Below, piece after piece: positions 54,817 to 64,000 of a stretch of DNA of 64,000 bases. The notes under the pieces were generated by a model. It was given only the letters and a program-made list of their open reading frames with translations. It ran no database searches and was not told where the DNA came from. Both the position numbers and the translations under genes were made by a program. Origin of the DNA: Oncomelania hupensis (taxonomy: Eukaryota > Mollusca > Gastropoda > Littorinimorpha > Pomatiopsidae); assembly GCA_036898135.1 (NCBI GenBank), contig CM072511.1:47963581-48027580 (forward strand), in the 5' to 3' direction. Within the stretch, counting starts at the first letter, position 1; each line of letters begins with the position of its first letter.

Positions 54817-55552
54817 ATAAGAAGATACCGTGGAGGCGTGTGTGGGAAAAGAAGGAGTATACCGCACATGTCTCCGAGAGAAATATTTCATTTGAAATGG
54901 GAGAGGATTAGAGCAGGCTTCCTGTCGTCTACAAAATCGTTCAGCGCAAAATCAGGAATGGGTAACATGAGCAGGCGTACCAACGGTTCAGCCGTGCGAC
55001 TGTTTCGTCGCACGACCGCACTATCGTAATAGGCCTACTATGTTTAGAATCGCAACAACTTCCGGACTATTCGAGTTTTAAAAAAGTTCCTCACTACTTT
55101 GTTATAGTAATATATAATACAATGAATAGTTTTCTCTGTACATCCTAAACAAGCACTTAGTTGAAGACAAACATAACATGATTGTGACAGAAAAGAAGAA
55201 GACAAATATGAATGATATTTTACTCATCAAAACAGTAATTGGAAGTTGGCGCAGTGACGAAAGCTTCATCATCTTGATTACGTAGGATGCGGTTCGAATG
55301 CAATTTTTTTTTTCCCCACATCCCACCCACAAGATTTTTAAAGTTATTAGTCTATTGTAAGAGATATGTTAGTGTGATTGTTTTTATTTTTCTTACACTA
55401 TTATTGTTCTTAATTAGTTGTTTCAAGAGAAGGGAGAGGGGGGGGGGCTATTTTTTTGTTTGGTTGTGTACAATATATATATGATTTGTGGTACTATTTT
55501 TTACGAAAGTAACGCCTTTCGGTCACGACAACTTTCCTCCACAGAAATCAAC
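54817..55552. other. unassigned spacer upstream of the Myb/SANT-like exon
   Basis: Includes a perfect 7-bp stem GTGCGAC/GTCGCAC (54994-55000 and 55007-55013). It would contain the promoter of the following gene; an acceptor-like CTTTCCTCCACAG lies at 55532-55544. Confidence 0.4.
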
Positions 55553-55880
55553 ATGGTGGACACATATGACAGAAAACAACTATCAATGTATATTCCCAAC
55601 AAAAGTTTGTTGGAAGATAAGCACAGCACAAAGGTAACAGATGTTAAAAAAAAGGTAAAACTGGGATGAAATTTTGACACACATTAGTGCGGGCGGAGTT
55701 AAAAGAAACTCCATTTCAATTACAAAAAAAAAATTAGAGATATGAAGAGCGTGGCTCGAAAATGGATAAAAACTACACAAAAGACAGGCGGCGGTCAACC
55801 ACCCCACAAACCGTGGTGTGTGGAGGTTGTATTAGATCACCTTATTGGACATGATTCTGACACACTATCAAATATCAAGG
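55553..55880 (+). pseudogene. Myb/SANT-like DNA-binding domain exon, two apparent frameshifts
   Basis: Across three frames the exon reads as a Myb/SANT-like domain of the NAIF1/Harbinger-associated kind. It has NKSLLEDKHSTKVTDVKKK (helix 1 region), TWDEILTHIS and ITKKK (helix 2), then MKSVARKWIKTTQKTGGGQP (helix 3 and the characteristic KTGGGPP-like motif), EVVLDHLIGHDSDTLSNIKG. Start ATG 55553 is in good context (AACATGG). The frame changes lie in A8 (about 55646-55653) and A10 (55724-55733) runs. The exon ends at AAGG|GTGAGT. The role would be sequence-specific DNA binding. It could be a host gene with assembly errors or a decayed transposon accessory gene. Confidence 0.7.
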
Positions 55881-56039
55881 GTGAGTATGTGGATTTTAAA
55901 AAAATTGTATACAGAAACAAAGCTCTTCCTAGCATTGTTAAATGTTGATTTATCTTATGCGTACAGGGGCGGATCAGTTAGTTTTTGGGGGAGGGTTTCC
56001 AAAATTCTATTAAAGGGACTTACTCGGTAAATGTTAACG

Positions 56040-58287
56040 ATGGTCAAGAAACGCTTCAGATCAAGCATCAACATTGGCAGGACACGCACTTTTCCAGGAG
56101 CAGACATCGGAAGTGACCACAATCTTGTGATGATGTCTTTCCGGCTTCACTTGAAGAGAGTAAACACAGCAAAGTGCACTAGACTGAAGTTCGACCTGGA
56201 CAAACTCCAAGACCCGGAGGTAACAGAAATATTTCAGGCCACAATTGGAGGGAAATTTGCACCACTGCTCATTTTAAGAGCTGGTGAAGTAGATGTCAAC
56301 ACCATGACCACCACCTTGAACTTAGCTGTGACAGATGCCGCAACGGAGATCCTTGGAAAGCACCGGTCAAAGAAGAAGCTGTGGATCACACCTGAACTTT
56401 TGGACATGTGTGATAAACGAAGAGAGATGACAAAGAAAATGAACACCTGACAGGGAGCTGATGCCTACCGAAAAATCAACAATGACATCCGAAAAGGCAT
56501 GCGCACTGCAAAGGAGAACTGGATAGAAGCTCAGTGCCAGGAAATAGATAACAGTCTGAATAATAACAACAGCAAGAAGGCCTACCAGACTGTGAAGCCG
56601 CTGACAAGTGTTAAACAGCCCAAGGTCTCCACGATCCAAAGCAAATGGCTTATGCCTTACAGAAGAACAAGAAGTCTTGGACAGATGGACAGAGTACTGC
56701 TCTGACCTTTACAACCACAAACCAAACGGAGACCCATCAGTTCTAGCATGTCCAGAGAACAGAGAAGAAGAAGAAATCCTCCCAATTCTCTGAGAAGAAG
56801 TTGAGGCAGCAGTGCAATCGCTGAAGAAGGGGAAATCAGCGGGAGTGGACAACATACCCGCGGAACTGCTTCAAGCAGGAGGAGAAGCGATGATCAACGC
56901 ACGCACTCACCATTATGTGAAACAAGATGTGGCAGAGTGAGGAGTGGCCTACACCATGGACCCAGTCGCTTGTCATCTTCCCAAAAAAGGTAACCTTCAG
57001 GAGTGTGAAAATTACCGCACCATCAGCTAAAATCAGCCATCCCAGCAAGGTCCTCCTGAAATATAATACTCAACAGGTTGAAACCCCAAGCTGAACAAAT
57101 CATAGCCGAAGAGCAAGCAGGATTTAGGGCAGCGCGAAGTACCACTGAACAGATTTCCAACCTCAGAATAATCTATGAGAAATATCTACAGCACCAATAT
57201 CATGTGTTCGTAGACATCAAAAAGGCGTTTGACCGAGTCTGGCATGCAGCTCTGTGGGCAACCATGAGAGTGTACAACATCCGCCCTAAAATTTTAAGTC
57301 ATCAAAAGCCTGTATGACATGGCTGCCAGTGCAGTCCTCCACAACAGCGCCATCGGAAACTGATTCAGATCAACAATCGGTGTGCGTCAGGGATGCCTAC
57401 TCTGTCCAACACTCTTCACCATCTTCCTAGAGCGCATTATGTCAGATGCCCTTGCAGACCACGAAGACACAGTCAGCATAGGGGGAAGAGAAATGTCCAA
57501 CCTTCGTTTTGCGGAACAAGAACTTGAACGGCTGGTACAGAGGCTTGACACCATCTCCAGAGCCTGTTGAATGGAAATAAGTGCAGAGAAGACCAAAATG
57601 ATGACCACCAACACCCATGGCACCAACACGGACATCAAAGTCCAAGTCCAATCCCTCAACACAGTGCATAGCTTCAAATATTTAGGAGCCATTGTATCAG
57701 ACAATGGGTCCCTACAGGAAGTCCTCTCCAGGATCGCACAAACAACTGCTGCCCTGGCGAGGTTGAAGCCAATTTGGAAAGACAGGACCATCAGTCTACA
57801 TTACAAGGTAAGGCTGCTGCGCTCCCTTGTCATCTCCATCTTCCTATATGCTTGCGAAGCATGGACCCTCACAGCAGATCTCCAACGAAGAATACAAAGC
57901 ATGGAGATGAGGTGCTTCAGAAGACTTCTGGGCATTTCCTATACCCAGAACATTACCAACAAACGAAGTCCGACAGACAAGCCATTGGACAACACGATGA
58001 CCTGCTCACAGTGGTGAAAAAACGGAAACTCCGATGGTATGGCCACGTCACCAGATCATCAGGTCTTGCAAAGACCATCCTGCAAGGCACAGTGCAAGGA
58101 GGTAGAAGAAGAGGGAGACCGAAAAAGAGGTGGGATGACAACATTCGAGACTGGACTGGCTTGACACTGAGCGAAACAATCAGGGTTGCTTGAGGACAGG
58201 GAAAGATGGAGTACGTTGGTTAAACGATCATCTGTGGTGCCCCTACGACCTCCGAGTTATGGGATAGGATATGATAGGATAGGATAT
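56040..58287 (+). pseudogene. RTE-like LINE, 5'-truncated copy inside the DNA transposon
   Basis: Starts in the endonuclease C-terminus (MVKKRFRSSINIGR, GADIGSDHNLVMM) and runs through the whole RT to a (GGATA)n-type tail (58261-58287). Damage is heavy: TGA after KKMNT at 56448, a frame loss near 56645, further ones at 56790, 56950 and 57300, a deletion removing the FADDIDGL motif (FRFAEQELE at about 57510), and a frame change at 57960. Catalytic motif C is therefore lost. No clear target duplication (only ATGTTA shared). It is the second most complete copy. Confidence 0.92.
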
Positions 58288-58754
58288 GTTATTTACTAGT
58301 AAGATTAAATTATCAAAATAATAATTACCTCCTTTGCTCCCAAAATATGTACTGAGCTTTGCCACACCTTTTGAATCGGAGGGCTTCAACGACGGCGTTC
58401 GCGGCAGTTTGAAGCGCTGGCGCGAGTCGGAATAAGCAAGCAAAGGGACGGAACTTTGACTATTTGTCTTTTTGCTAAAACGTCAACGTAAGCCAGGGTT
58501 ACCCACACTATGACTTTTTCAGCATGCGAGGTACTTTTAAAATGACCAAGCCAAAATGATCTACCTACCACCAAAATGCAAAACATATATATAGTCATAT
58601 AATAGGCTGACGTCAATTTTTTTTACTGCTACGCGATTCACGTATTGGGCACTCCTGTCGTAATCCATTATATTATCCATTGGGAATATCGTTTTCTTTC
58701 TTTTCATTTCTTCCGCTCGTGGCGCCCCCTCCCCCCACCCACTGTTTAAAAAAA
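58288..58754. other. right-hand body of the hAT-like element
   Basis: Noncoding, AT-rich; no transposase remnant recognised. Confidence 0.45.
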
Positions 58755-58802
58755 ATAAATAAAAATAAAAATAAAATAAATAAATAAATAAATAAATAAA
58801 TA
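58755..58802. repeat. (AAAT)n microsatellite
   Basis: AATA/AAATA units inside the hAT-like element. Confidence 0.93.
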
Positions 58803-58965
58803 GAATGTCGCCGAAGACGTGAAATATCAGCTTTGCTCTTTGTGGAGCACGAAAGACGGTGTTCATCTGGAGATTGTTTAGAATGATTGCAATGATTGAA
58901 GTTTTTTAGGGAGAAGATTGCGAGGGCTTGCATATTGTGGGAAAGGTCAAATACTCGTACCCAAA

Positions 58966-59215
58966 AAAAAAAATGAAAAAAAAATAATTAAAAAAATAAA
59001 ATTAAATGTATATATATATAATTTATTTATTTATTTATTTTATGTTTATTTTTATTTTTTTTTAAATTTTAATTTTTATAATTTTATATATATTAAAGGT
59101 TTTTTTTCTCTCTCTTTTTCTCTCTCTCCTCTTCTTCTTCTTCTTCTTCTTTTTTTTTTTTCCTTTTTTTGGGTGGGGGGGGGGGCCTGGGGGGGGGGGG
59201 GGGGCTTTCCGGAAA
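58966..59215. repeat. A-, T-, CTT- and G-run low-complexity block
   Basis: Homopolymer and TTTA tracts followed by CTT units and a G-run region (59171-59204) just inside the right transposon end. Confidence 0.85.
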
Positions 59216-59564
59216 CCCCGGAAACCCCCCCCTCGTCCGCCCCTGGCGTATATTAATTAGTACTAATACAGGTAGTCATGAGGAAGAATACGAGGCGGAA
59301 TAGAAACATCAGTATCGTCTCATGATGATTATACTGTTGTCCACTTGCATTTTCTATGTATACAGTTATTACTGAACACTTGTTATCAATCATAGTAGAA
59401 GTATTACTATTTCTGAAATTGTGATTGTAGCACAATTTGCCTTTATGTTCTGAATCAACGATTAACTATTTTTAAATAGTAATTGCATTTTTTTTATTTG
59501 TGTAAGCTAAAGCAACTTGTTTGTATATACTTTATTAATGAAGATGCTTTTGCTTCTGTCTCAG

Positions 59565-59665
59565 GTGGATGTGAATCCATGACTGACGAATGTGACAGCG
59601 TGCCGTGTCAGTTCATAGAGAATCCACGTTGTAAAAAACTCCAAACTTTACATTTTTCAATATGA
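59565..59665 (+). CDS. second exon of the Myb/SANT-like gene
   Basis: Joining AAG-G to GTGGATGTG restores IKGGCESMTDECDSVPC with no phase break, matching the I-x-GG-x-E-S pattern that follows the domain in relatives. The frame then runs through QFIENPRCKKLQTLHFSI to TGA at 59663. This may be the true end, or splicing may continue: TATTGTTTTTGCAG at 59863-59876 is a good acceptor and AATAAA signals lie at about 59849 and 59938. I favour this exon because of the phase and motif continuity; the downstream structure is unresolved. Confidence 0.55.
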
Positions 59666-60190
59666 TTTTTTTTTTTTTATTACCTTTCTACTAACGATAT
59701 AGGGTGAGAGTACTGGCTACTAAATAAGCCTGTATACAAAATGTTGTTATATTTTTATTGCATTTGTTTTTTCAACATGGTCATCAGCGTTATGTGTACA
59801 GTTCTTAGTGTGCTGCAGCGTTTACTAAATGCTTGTGCGTTCACTTGACAATAAAACTTTTGTATTGTTTTTGCAGATGAAGGGATTGTTCCGCTGGTTC
59901 TATGCTACGGAATATGTTTTAATAATCTAATTTATTTAATAAACAAAATTACTTATTATTATTTCTGTTGTTGTAATTTACGAGTATTGATTATATTAAT
60001 GCATTTTATTAATGGACGCTATACTATATATGCTTTTTACCAAGCATGAAACGTAGGATATTTCATTAACAAAGTAGATGAATAAAATACACAATGTGTT
60101 TGTAAAGCTTTATATTAACAAGTCAGAGAGTAAATCATATTATGTAAACGTATGCATTGTGTGACTGTTTGGATTATAACTGCGTAAACT
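59666..60190. other. 3' region of the Myb/SANT-like gene / spacer
   Basis: AT-rich; an acceptor-like site at 59876 and AATAAA motifs (about 59849, 59938) could define a terminal exon. Confidence 0.35.
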
Positions 60191-60450
60191 GTGTATAGCA
60201 GCTATTGTTGTTCTCGTCACACGACCGTCGCGAAAACTGGCCTACCGACGGTCACGGTCGTGGCTGTTCATACGACTGCGGTCTTACCAAATTCCGTCGT
60301 TCGACAGCACGTCGGGCGACGGTCAAAATGTTTCATGTTACTCGTTTTGACGTCATACGCCGTTCCGACGGCGTGATTGGCAGTCGTGCGACCTTTCTCG
60401 CTCTCTCATGTTACCGGGCCCCCAGCTGCAAATGAAGCCGGGATTTGGGT
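60191..60450. repeat. CG-rich region with repeated CGAC/GTCG motifs
   Basis: Local concentration of CpG (ACGACCGTCGCG, CGACGGTCACGGTCG, GTCGGGCGACGGTC, CGTTCCGACGGCG) in otherwise CpG-poor DNA. Related CGCACGAC strings occur at 54990-55015. Could be a CpG-rich regulatory patch or a small inverted-repeat element. Confidence 0.4.
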
Positions 60451-60620
60451 CAGTCATACGACTGTTGATGTTAATGTAGATGAAGCTGCTTAACAGATGT
60501 TGCTGCTGCTGCTGCTGTTGCTGCTCTGCGCGTCTGCAGTAGGATTAAGATTTAACCTCAACACCTCCCACATCCTCATCCTACACCCCAACTCTCTCAG
60601 AGACTGAGGAGATACTATTT
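60451..60620. other. unassigned spacer
   Basis: Short GCT repeat near 60500; nothing else. Confidence 0.5.
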
Positions 60621-60633
60621 TGTCATAAGGATC

Positions 60634-61056
60634 CTATCCTATCCTATCATGTCCCGTAACCCGGAGGTCGTAGGGGCACCACAGATGATCGTTTAACCAG
60701 CATACTCCATCTTTCTCTGTCCTCAGCAGCCCTGATGGCTTCGCTCAGTGTCAAACCAGTCCATTCTCGAATGTTGTCCTCCCACCTCTTTTTCAGTATC
60801 CCTCTTCTTCTACCTCCTTGCACTATTCCTTGCAGAATGGTCTTTGCAAGGCCTGATGATCTGGTGACGTGGCCATACCATCGGAGTTTCCGTTTCTTCT
60901 CCACTGTGAGCAGGTCATCGTGTTGTCCAATGGCTTGTGTGATGGTCTGTCGGACTTCGTCGTTGGTGATGTGTTGGGTATAGGAAATGCCCAAAAGTCT
61001 TCTGTAGCACCTCATCTCCATGCTTTGTATTCTTCGTTGGAGATCTGCTGTGAGGA
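60634..61056 (-). pseudogene. RTE-like LINE, 3' fragment with 13-bp TSD
   Basis: On the minus strand an open frame (60647-61021) covers MEMRCYRRLLGISYTQHITN, KKRKLRWYGHVTRSSGLAK and RWEDNIREWTGLTLSEA, and stops at the tail. The identical 13-mer TGTCATAAGGATC flanks the copy at 60621-60633 and 61057-61069. 5'-truncated to its last 420 bp but otherwise little decayed, suggesting recent insertion. Confidence 0.95.
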
Positions 61057-61069
61057 TGTCATAAGGATC

Positions 61070-61735
61070 GCTTCAAACAAAAAGGACAATTTCCCCGTGC
61101 AAAACAGCAGCAGAGTTTAGATCAGTCACACAGCTGTTGGTGTTGACGCTGAAGATGTTGCGTAACAGGCATTGTTTGCTGCTGTTGCTGCTCTACACTG
61201 CTACACTAGGGTTGAACTTTAATCCCCAACCCAACTTTACCCCAGCCACATACCTCCCACTTACCTAACTTGTGATATATGTCTGGTTTTGTGTTTTAAT
61301 ACTGTGTTGGCCTAATCTTTTAGTGCTGTATACAGGATGATTGACAATTGAGTGTATGGCATGGGGCCCTGTAAGTTACGGTATACGTAAATAGATTAAC
61401 GTCCCCGGACACAAAGCGTAAAGGGGACAGCTCTGTAAGTGAGAATGTAGGCCTCTTTTATTGTCGCCATGCCACACCAAAATCCTTGTAACATTTTTTA
61501 CTCGGTGCATACATAGTCTTGTGTCTTACCCTCTGAGACTGTGTAGACATAAACCAGATTCATTGTCTCCACCAAAATAATTCCGTGCAAAATCAGCAGC
61601 AGGTGAAGCCAGATTTTGAGTCAGACGTACGATTGTTGATGATGTTGCGCAACAAGGGCTGTCGCTGCGTTGTAAGTCTGCAGTTGGATGGAGGTTTAAC
61701 TCCCTTTGCCCCCCTGTTACGACTGAGACGCGCAC
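61070..61735. other. unassigned spacer
   Basis: Nothing recognised beyond repeated CACACAGCTGTTGGTGTTGA-like phrases similar to 60453-60475. Confidence 0.4.
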
Positions 61736-62605
61736 GATCTGGATCTGGATCTGGAATAATACGTCACAGGAGCCTTGTTGGCTATCGTCGTGATGGACCT
61801 GGGGGCGCAAGCTACTTGTTGGAGGGTCTTGGTTAAAACTTCCAATGTCACTGGTTTTAAAAACTGGTTAAAAACATGGAATTGGTCAGTGGATTGACAG
61901 CCCTAGCGGTGACGTCCTCAGCGCTGGTGATGCTGCGCTGGCGATGTCATCGTTGCTTAGTTGATTCCACTCGACTGCAGTCCGTACAAAGAATGAGTGC
62001 TTGTACTGTTCGGTCCTGCATGGAGGGATGCGGAAGCCGCGCGAGTTATTCACCGCTTGCCTTTGGACGATGTTGTCACTGCTGTAGTCTTTAAACCTTG
62101 TAGGACGTATTTTTCGTCGGCCGGTAGGGGCAGGGTGGAGGAACTTGTCAGGAGGTAGTGCTGGGATTTCACCATCTACCATTCTGTGGAAGAGTTTGAG
62201 GCGAAGCTGCCTGCGTCGTTCTTCAAGTGATGGGAGTTTCAGGGTTTCCAGCATGGCGCTCACGCAACCTGGGTTCCGGGACTTATAGTCTCTTGTTATG
62301 AAGCGGGCTGCCTGACGTTGAACTCTTTCAAGCTTATCTACCTCCTGTTTCAAATAAGGGTCCCATATCGTAGCTCCATATTCAAGCGTGGACCGTACTA
62401 GTGAGATGTACGCCAAACGTCTACTCCCCTGGGGGCAATTCCGTAGGTTCCGGCGAAGAAAGCCCAAAGTTGATCCTGCCTTGCGACAGATGTTGGCAAT
62501 ATGGGAAGCCCATTTTAGGTCTGATGAGATCAGGATACCAAGGTATGGGCTCTCTTGCACTTGTTGCTGTTGTCGATCGTTTGGTTTGGCAAAGTATGCA
62601 ATAGT
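61736..62605 (-). pseudogene. CR1/L2-like LINE, reverse transcriptase C-terminal half
   Basis: The minus frame 61886-62560 (224 codons) encodes the region after the RT catalytic core: SPYLGILISSDLKWASHI, TLGFLRRNLRNCPQGSRRLA, YISLVRSTLEYGATIWDPYL, KLERVQRQAARFITRDY, LPSLEERRRQLRLKLFHRM and VEWNQLSN. This order is typical of CR1/L2/jockey-type LINEs. The catalytic motifs are missing (5' truncation near 62605, at the start of an LTR-like repeat). The frame is intact to its stop. About 150 bp of 3' sequence end in CCAGAT hexamers (61736-61758). Distinct from the Rex1-like and RTE-like families. Confidence 0.88.
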
Positions 62606-62609
62606 AGGG

Positions 62610-63141
62610 TATATTTACCTTTGATTTGATTTTGCGTTGTTGTCAGAGGAAGCTTTGTATAATGTTTATAATTTTCGTCGGTCGATATTGTTGAAAATTT
62701 TCTAGAATTACTTCTTTATTATCGATCGAAGCTTCCCGATCTTACGAATCATCTAGATTCGTAAACACGTATGACGTAGGATAGTGCATAGTTCCGGTGA
62801 CTATCTTTTTTTTTTTTTTTTTAAATAGTAATAATTGGGTGTTATTGCGTCATGCTGGAATGTTCGAACTTTTTCTCAATTGCAGAGAGTATTTAAGTAA
62901 TGCACGGTCTGATTGTAGAGTGATTTATGATGATTTTTGAGGATGATCTTTGAAGTGATTTTTCGGAAAGCGATCTTGTATGCAGTTGTTGATATTTGCT
63001 GAATAAAGTTGGACAACTTTATACGACGATTCCTGCTTTGTTGCTGAGTGAACATGCTGCGTGGATAAACGAATTCGAGTTACACTTGTCAAGATTCAAG
63101 CATGGGGGCTGACTCGGCTATTGATAAATAGTCGTGTAACA
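62610..63141 (+). mobile_element. putative solo LTR, copy 2
   Basis: Same blocks as 16071-16390: TATTTACCTTTGAT, GGAATGTTCGAA (62860), TATTTAAGTAATGCAC (TATA-like, 62890-62897), GAATAAAGTTGG (AATAAA 63002-63007), GTTGCTGAGTGAAC, ending GTGTAACA at 63141. An extra ~190 bp lies between the first and second blocks (62655-62850). No internal retroelement sequence. Confidence 0.6.
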
Positions 63142-63319
63142 CCCCCATCATTCCCCACCTTCACGCCCACCCATCTTCACCACCACCACCACCCACCATC
63201 ATTTCCAGCCACACCCTATTAATTCACCCCAACCCTCGAAATGTCAAGAGACTGCAAAGTCGTGCGTCAGAAGGATTATTTCAAGGCTAGTCCCAGCCCC
63301 TTCACTCCTTAGCTGCTCT
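63142..63319. other. unassigned spacer
   Basis: CAC/ACC-rich (63145-63200); no gene. Confidence 0.5.
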
Positions 63320-63363
63320 CCTCCTCCTCCTCCTCCTCCTCCTCCTCCTCCCTCCCTCCCTCC
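63320..63363. repeat. (TCC)n / (CTCC)n microsatellite
   Basis: About 10 TCC units then CCCT units. Confidence 0.94.
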
Positions 63364-63489
63364 TTCGTCTTTTCTAGTTTACTTGTAAATGTTCTTTTTC
63401 ATGTTTGTATTATGTCTTTGCATACTTTATTATTGTCTCGTTTTTGTTTCACTTCTTCTCGTATGTGTTTCGATGTTAACGTTAAGTAT

Positions 63490-63549
63490 AAATGCGTGAG
63501 AACTGCGCTTTGAACTGATGTCATTAGGAAAAAGCGCTATATAAAATAC
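63490..63549 (+). mobile_element. SINE-type 3' tail fragment (GCGCTATATAAA)
   Basis: AACTGCGCTTTGAACTGATG and AAAAAGCGCTATATAAAATA resemble the tails of the A/B/C repeats (26020, 27340) and lead into a TTC tract. Confidence 0.45.
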
Positions 63550-63613
63550 CCTTCTTCTTCTTCTTCTTCTTCTTCTTCTTCTTCTTCTTCTTCTTCTTCT
63601 TCTTCTTCTTCTT

Positions 63614-63644
<31 letters not shown>

Positions 63645-63655
63645 TTATTATTATT
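63550..63655. repeat. (TTC)n then (TTA)n microsatellite
   Basis: About 31 TTC units ending in TTA/ATT units. Confidence 0.97.
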
Positions 63656-64000
63656 CCAAATAAATCTCTGATACGCAAGTGTGATACACCGAGAATGCTA
63701 AGGTACACGTAACACGGGTTTTAGAGGTATATGCAAGCCTCTAATCATTATCATAATCACCATCATTTAACCATCACGACAGCCGCACTTAGGGGGGAAA
63801 AATCAATCATCAATCACCAGTCGACTCTTTGATGCCCGTGCCTTCGTGAATAATCGGAATTTCAACAGTAATTACCTGCGCTAAGATCTTCTTAAAGGTG
63901 CGCATCCATCTGGCGTAAACGGCAGCGGATTGAGATGTGCAGATGGCTACGTGAGTGTGAGTGTCTAACTGTGTGTGTTTGTTTGCTTGTAACCATGAAA
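63656..64000. other. unassigned spacer
   Basis: Nothing recognised to the window end. Confidence 0.5.

Larger units (their letters stand above)
55964..59245. mobile_element. hAT-like non-autonomous DNA transposon carrying a LINE insertion
   Basis: Ends CAGGGGCGGA (55964-55973) and TCCGCCCCTG (59236-59245) are perfect 10-bp inverted repeats. Subterminal G-rich/C-rich GGGTTTCC and GGAAACCCC blocks also correspond. Both ends are flanked by the same pentamer GCGTA (55959-55963 and 59246-59250), a 5-bp target-site duplication. Excluding the LINE (56040-58287) it is about 1.03 kb and has no transposase. CAGGGGCGGA-type ends are common among hAT-like MITEs; a 5-bp duplication is shorter than the usual 8 for hAT, so the superfamily is inferred. 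Confidence 0.75.
55881..59564 (+). other. intron of the Myb/SANT-like gene
   Basis: GTGAGT donor at 55881 and TTGCTTCTGTCTCAG acceptor ending at 59564. Most of its 3.7 kb is one DNA transposon containing a LINE; without them it would be about 400 bp. Confidence 0.65.

Overview
The window looks like repeat-dense animal DNA, most likely from a lophotrochozoan and plausibly a gastropod mollusc. That guess rests on the LINE and SINE types, very abundant microsatellites, AT-rich spacers and spliced gene fragments with GT/AG junctions. I see no bacterial operon, rRNA operon, CRISPR array or plasmid feature. Nearly all recognisable content is mobile-element material. The species assignment is inference.

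The dominant family is an RTE-like (craniofacial-development-protein-2-like) LINE with at least eight copies. They lie at 14.1 kb (+), 33.8 kb (-), 35.9 kb (+), 36.7 kb (-), 40.5-43.9 kb (-, near full length, endonuclease plus reverse transcriptase), 44.2-46.8 kb (-, interrupted twice), 56.0-58.3 kb (+) and 60.6 kb (-). All that retain their 3' end stop in a (GGATA)n tail, and the coding frame runs straight into that tail. CR1-superfamily (Rex1-like) fragments lie at 1.7, 10.3 and 44.9 kb, another CR1-like 3' half at 61.7-62.6 kb, and I-like fragments with RNase H or a C-terminal region at 4.5 and 21.6 kb.

DNA transposons are a near-intact Tc1/mariner DD34E element (17.2-18.8 kb), a TTAA-flanked piggyBac-like MITE (3.7-4.4 kb) and a CAGGGGCGGA-ended hAT-like element (56.0-59.2 kb) that swallowed a LINE. 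Several tRNA-derived SINE families, a solo-LTR-like pair (16.1 and 62.6 kb) and a 550-bp repeat with an (AATGT)n tail fill much of the rest.

Two gene fragments look like host-type or transposon-derived spliced genes on the + strand. One is a THAP-like exon at 22.8 kb with a phase-compatible acidic terminal exon at 24.97 kb. The other is a Myb/SANT-like DNA-binding domain exon at 55.55-55.88 kb joined in phase to an exon at 59.57 kb; its intron carries the hAT-like element with the nested LINE.

The most unusual region is 30.0-32.0 kb. A run of strictly phased heat-shock-element pentamers (30253-30330) lies 19 bp before a TATA box. Downstream are a short ORF, eight 68-69 bp minisatellite units and an AATAAA signal, all bracketed by TGTAACA...TGTTACA. 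It may be a heat-responsive long LTR or a heat-shock noncoding transcription unit comparable in layout to hsr-omega. A second promoter-like region with five ATTGG (CCAAT) boxes and a TATA box is at 51.2-51.5 kb.
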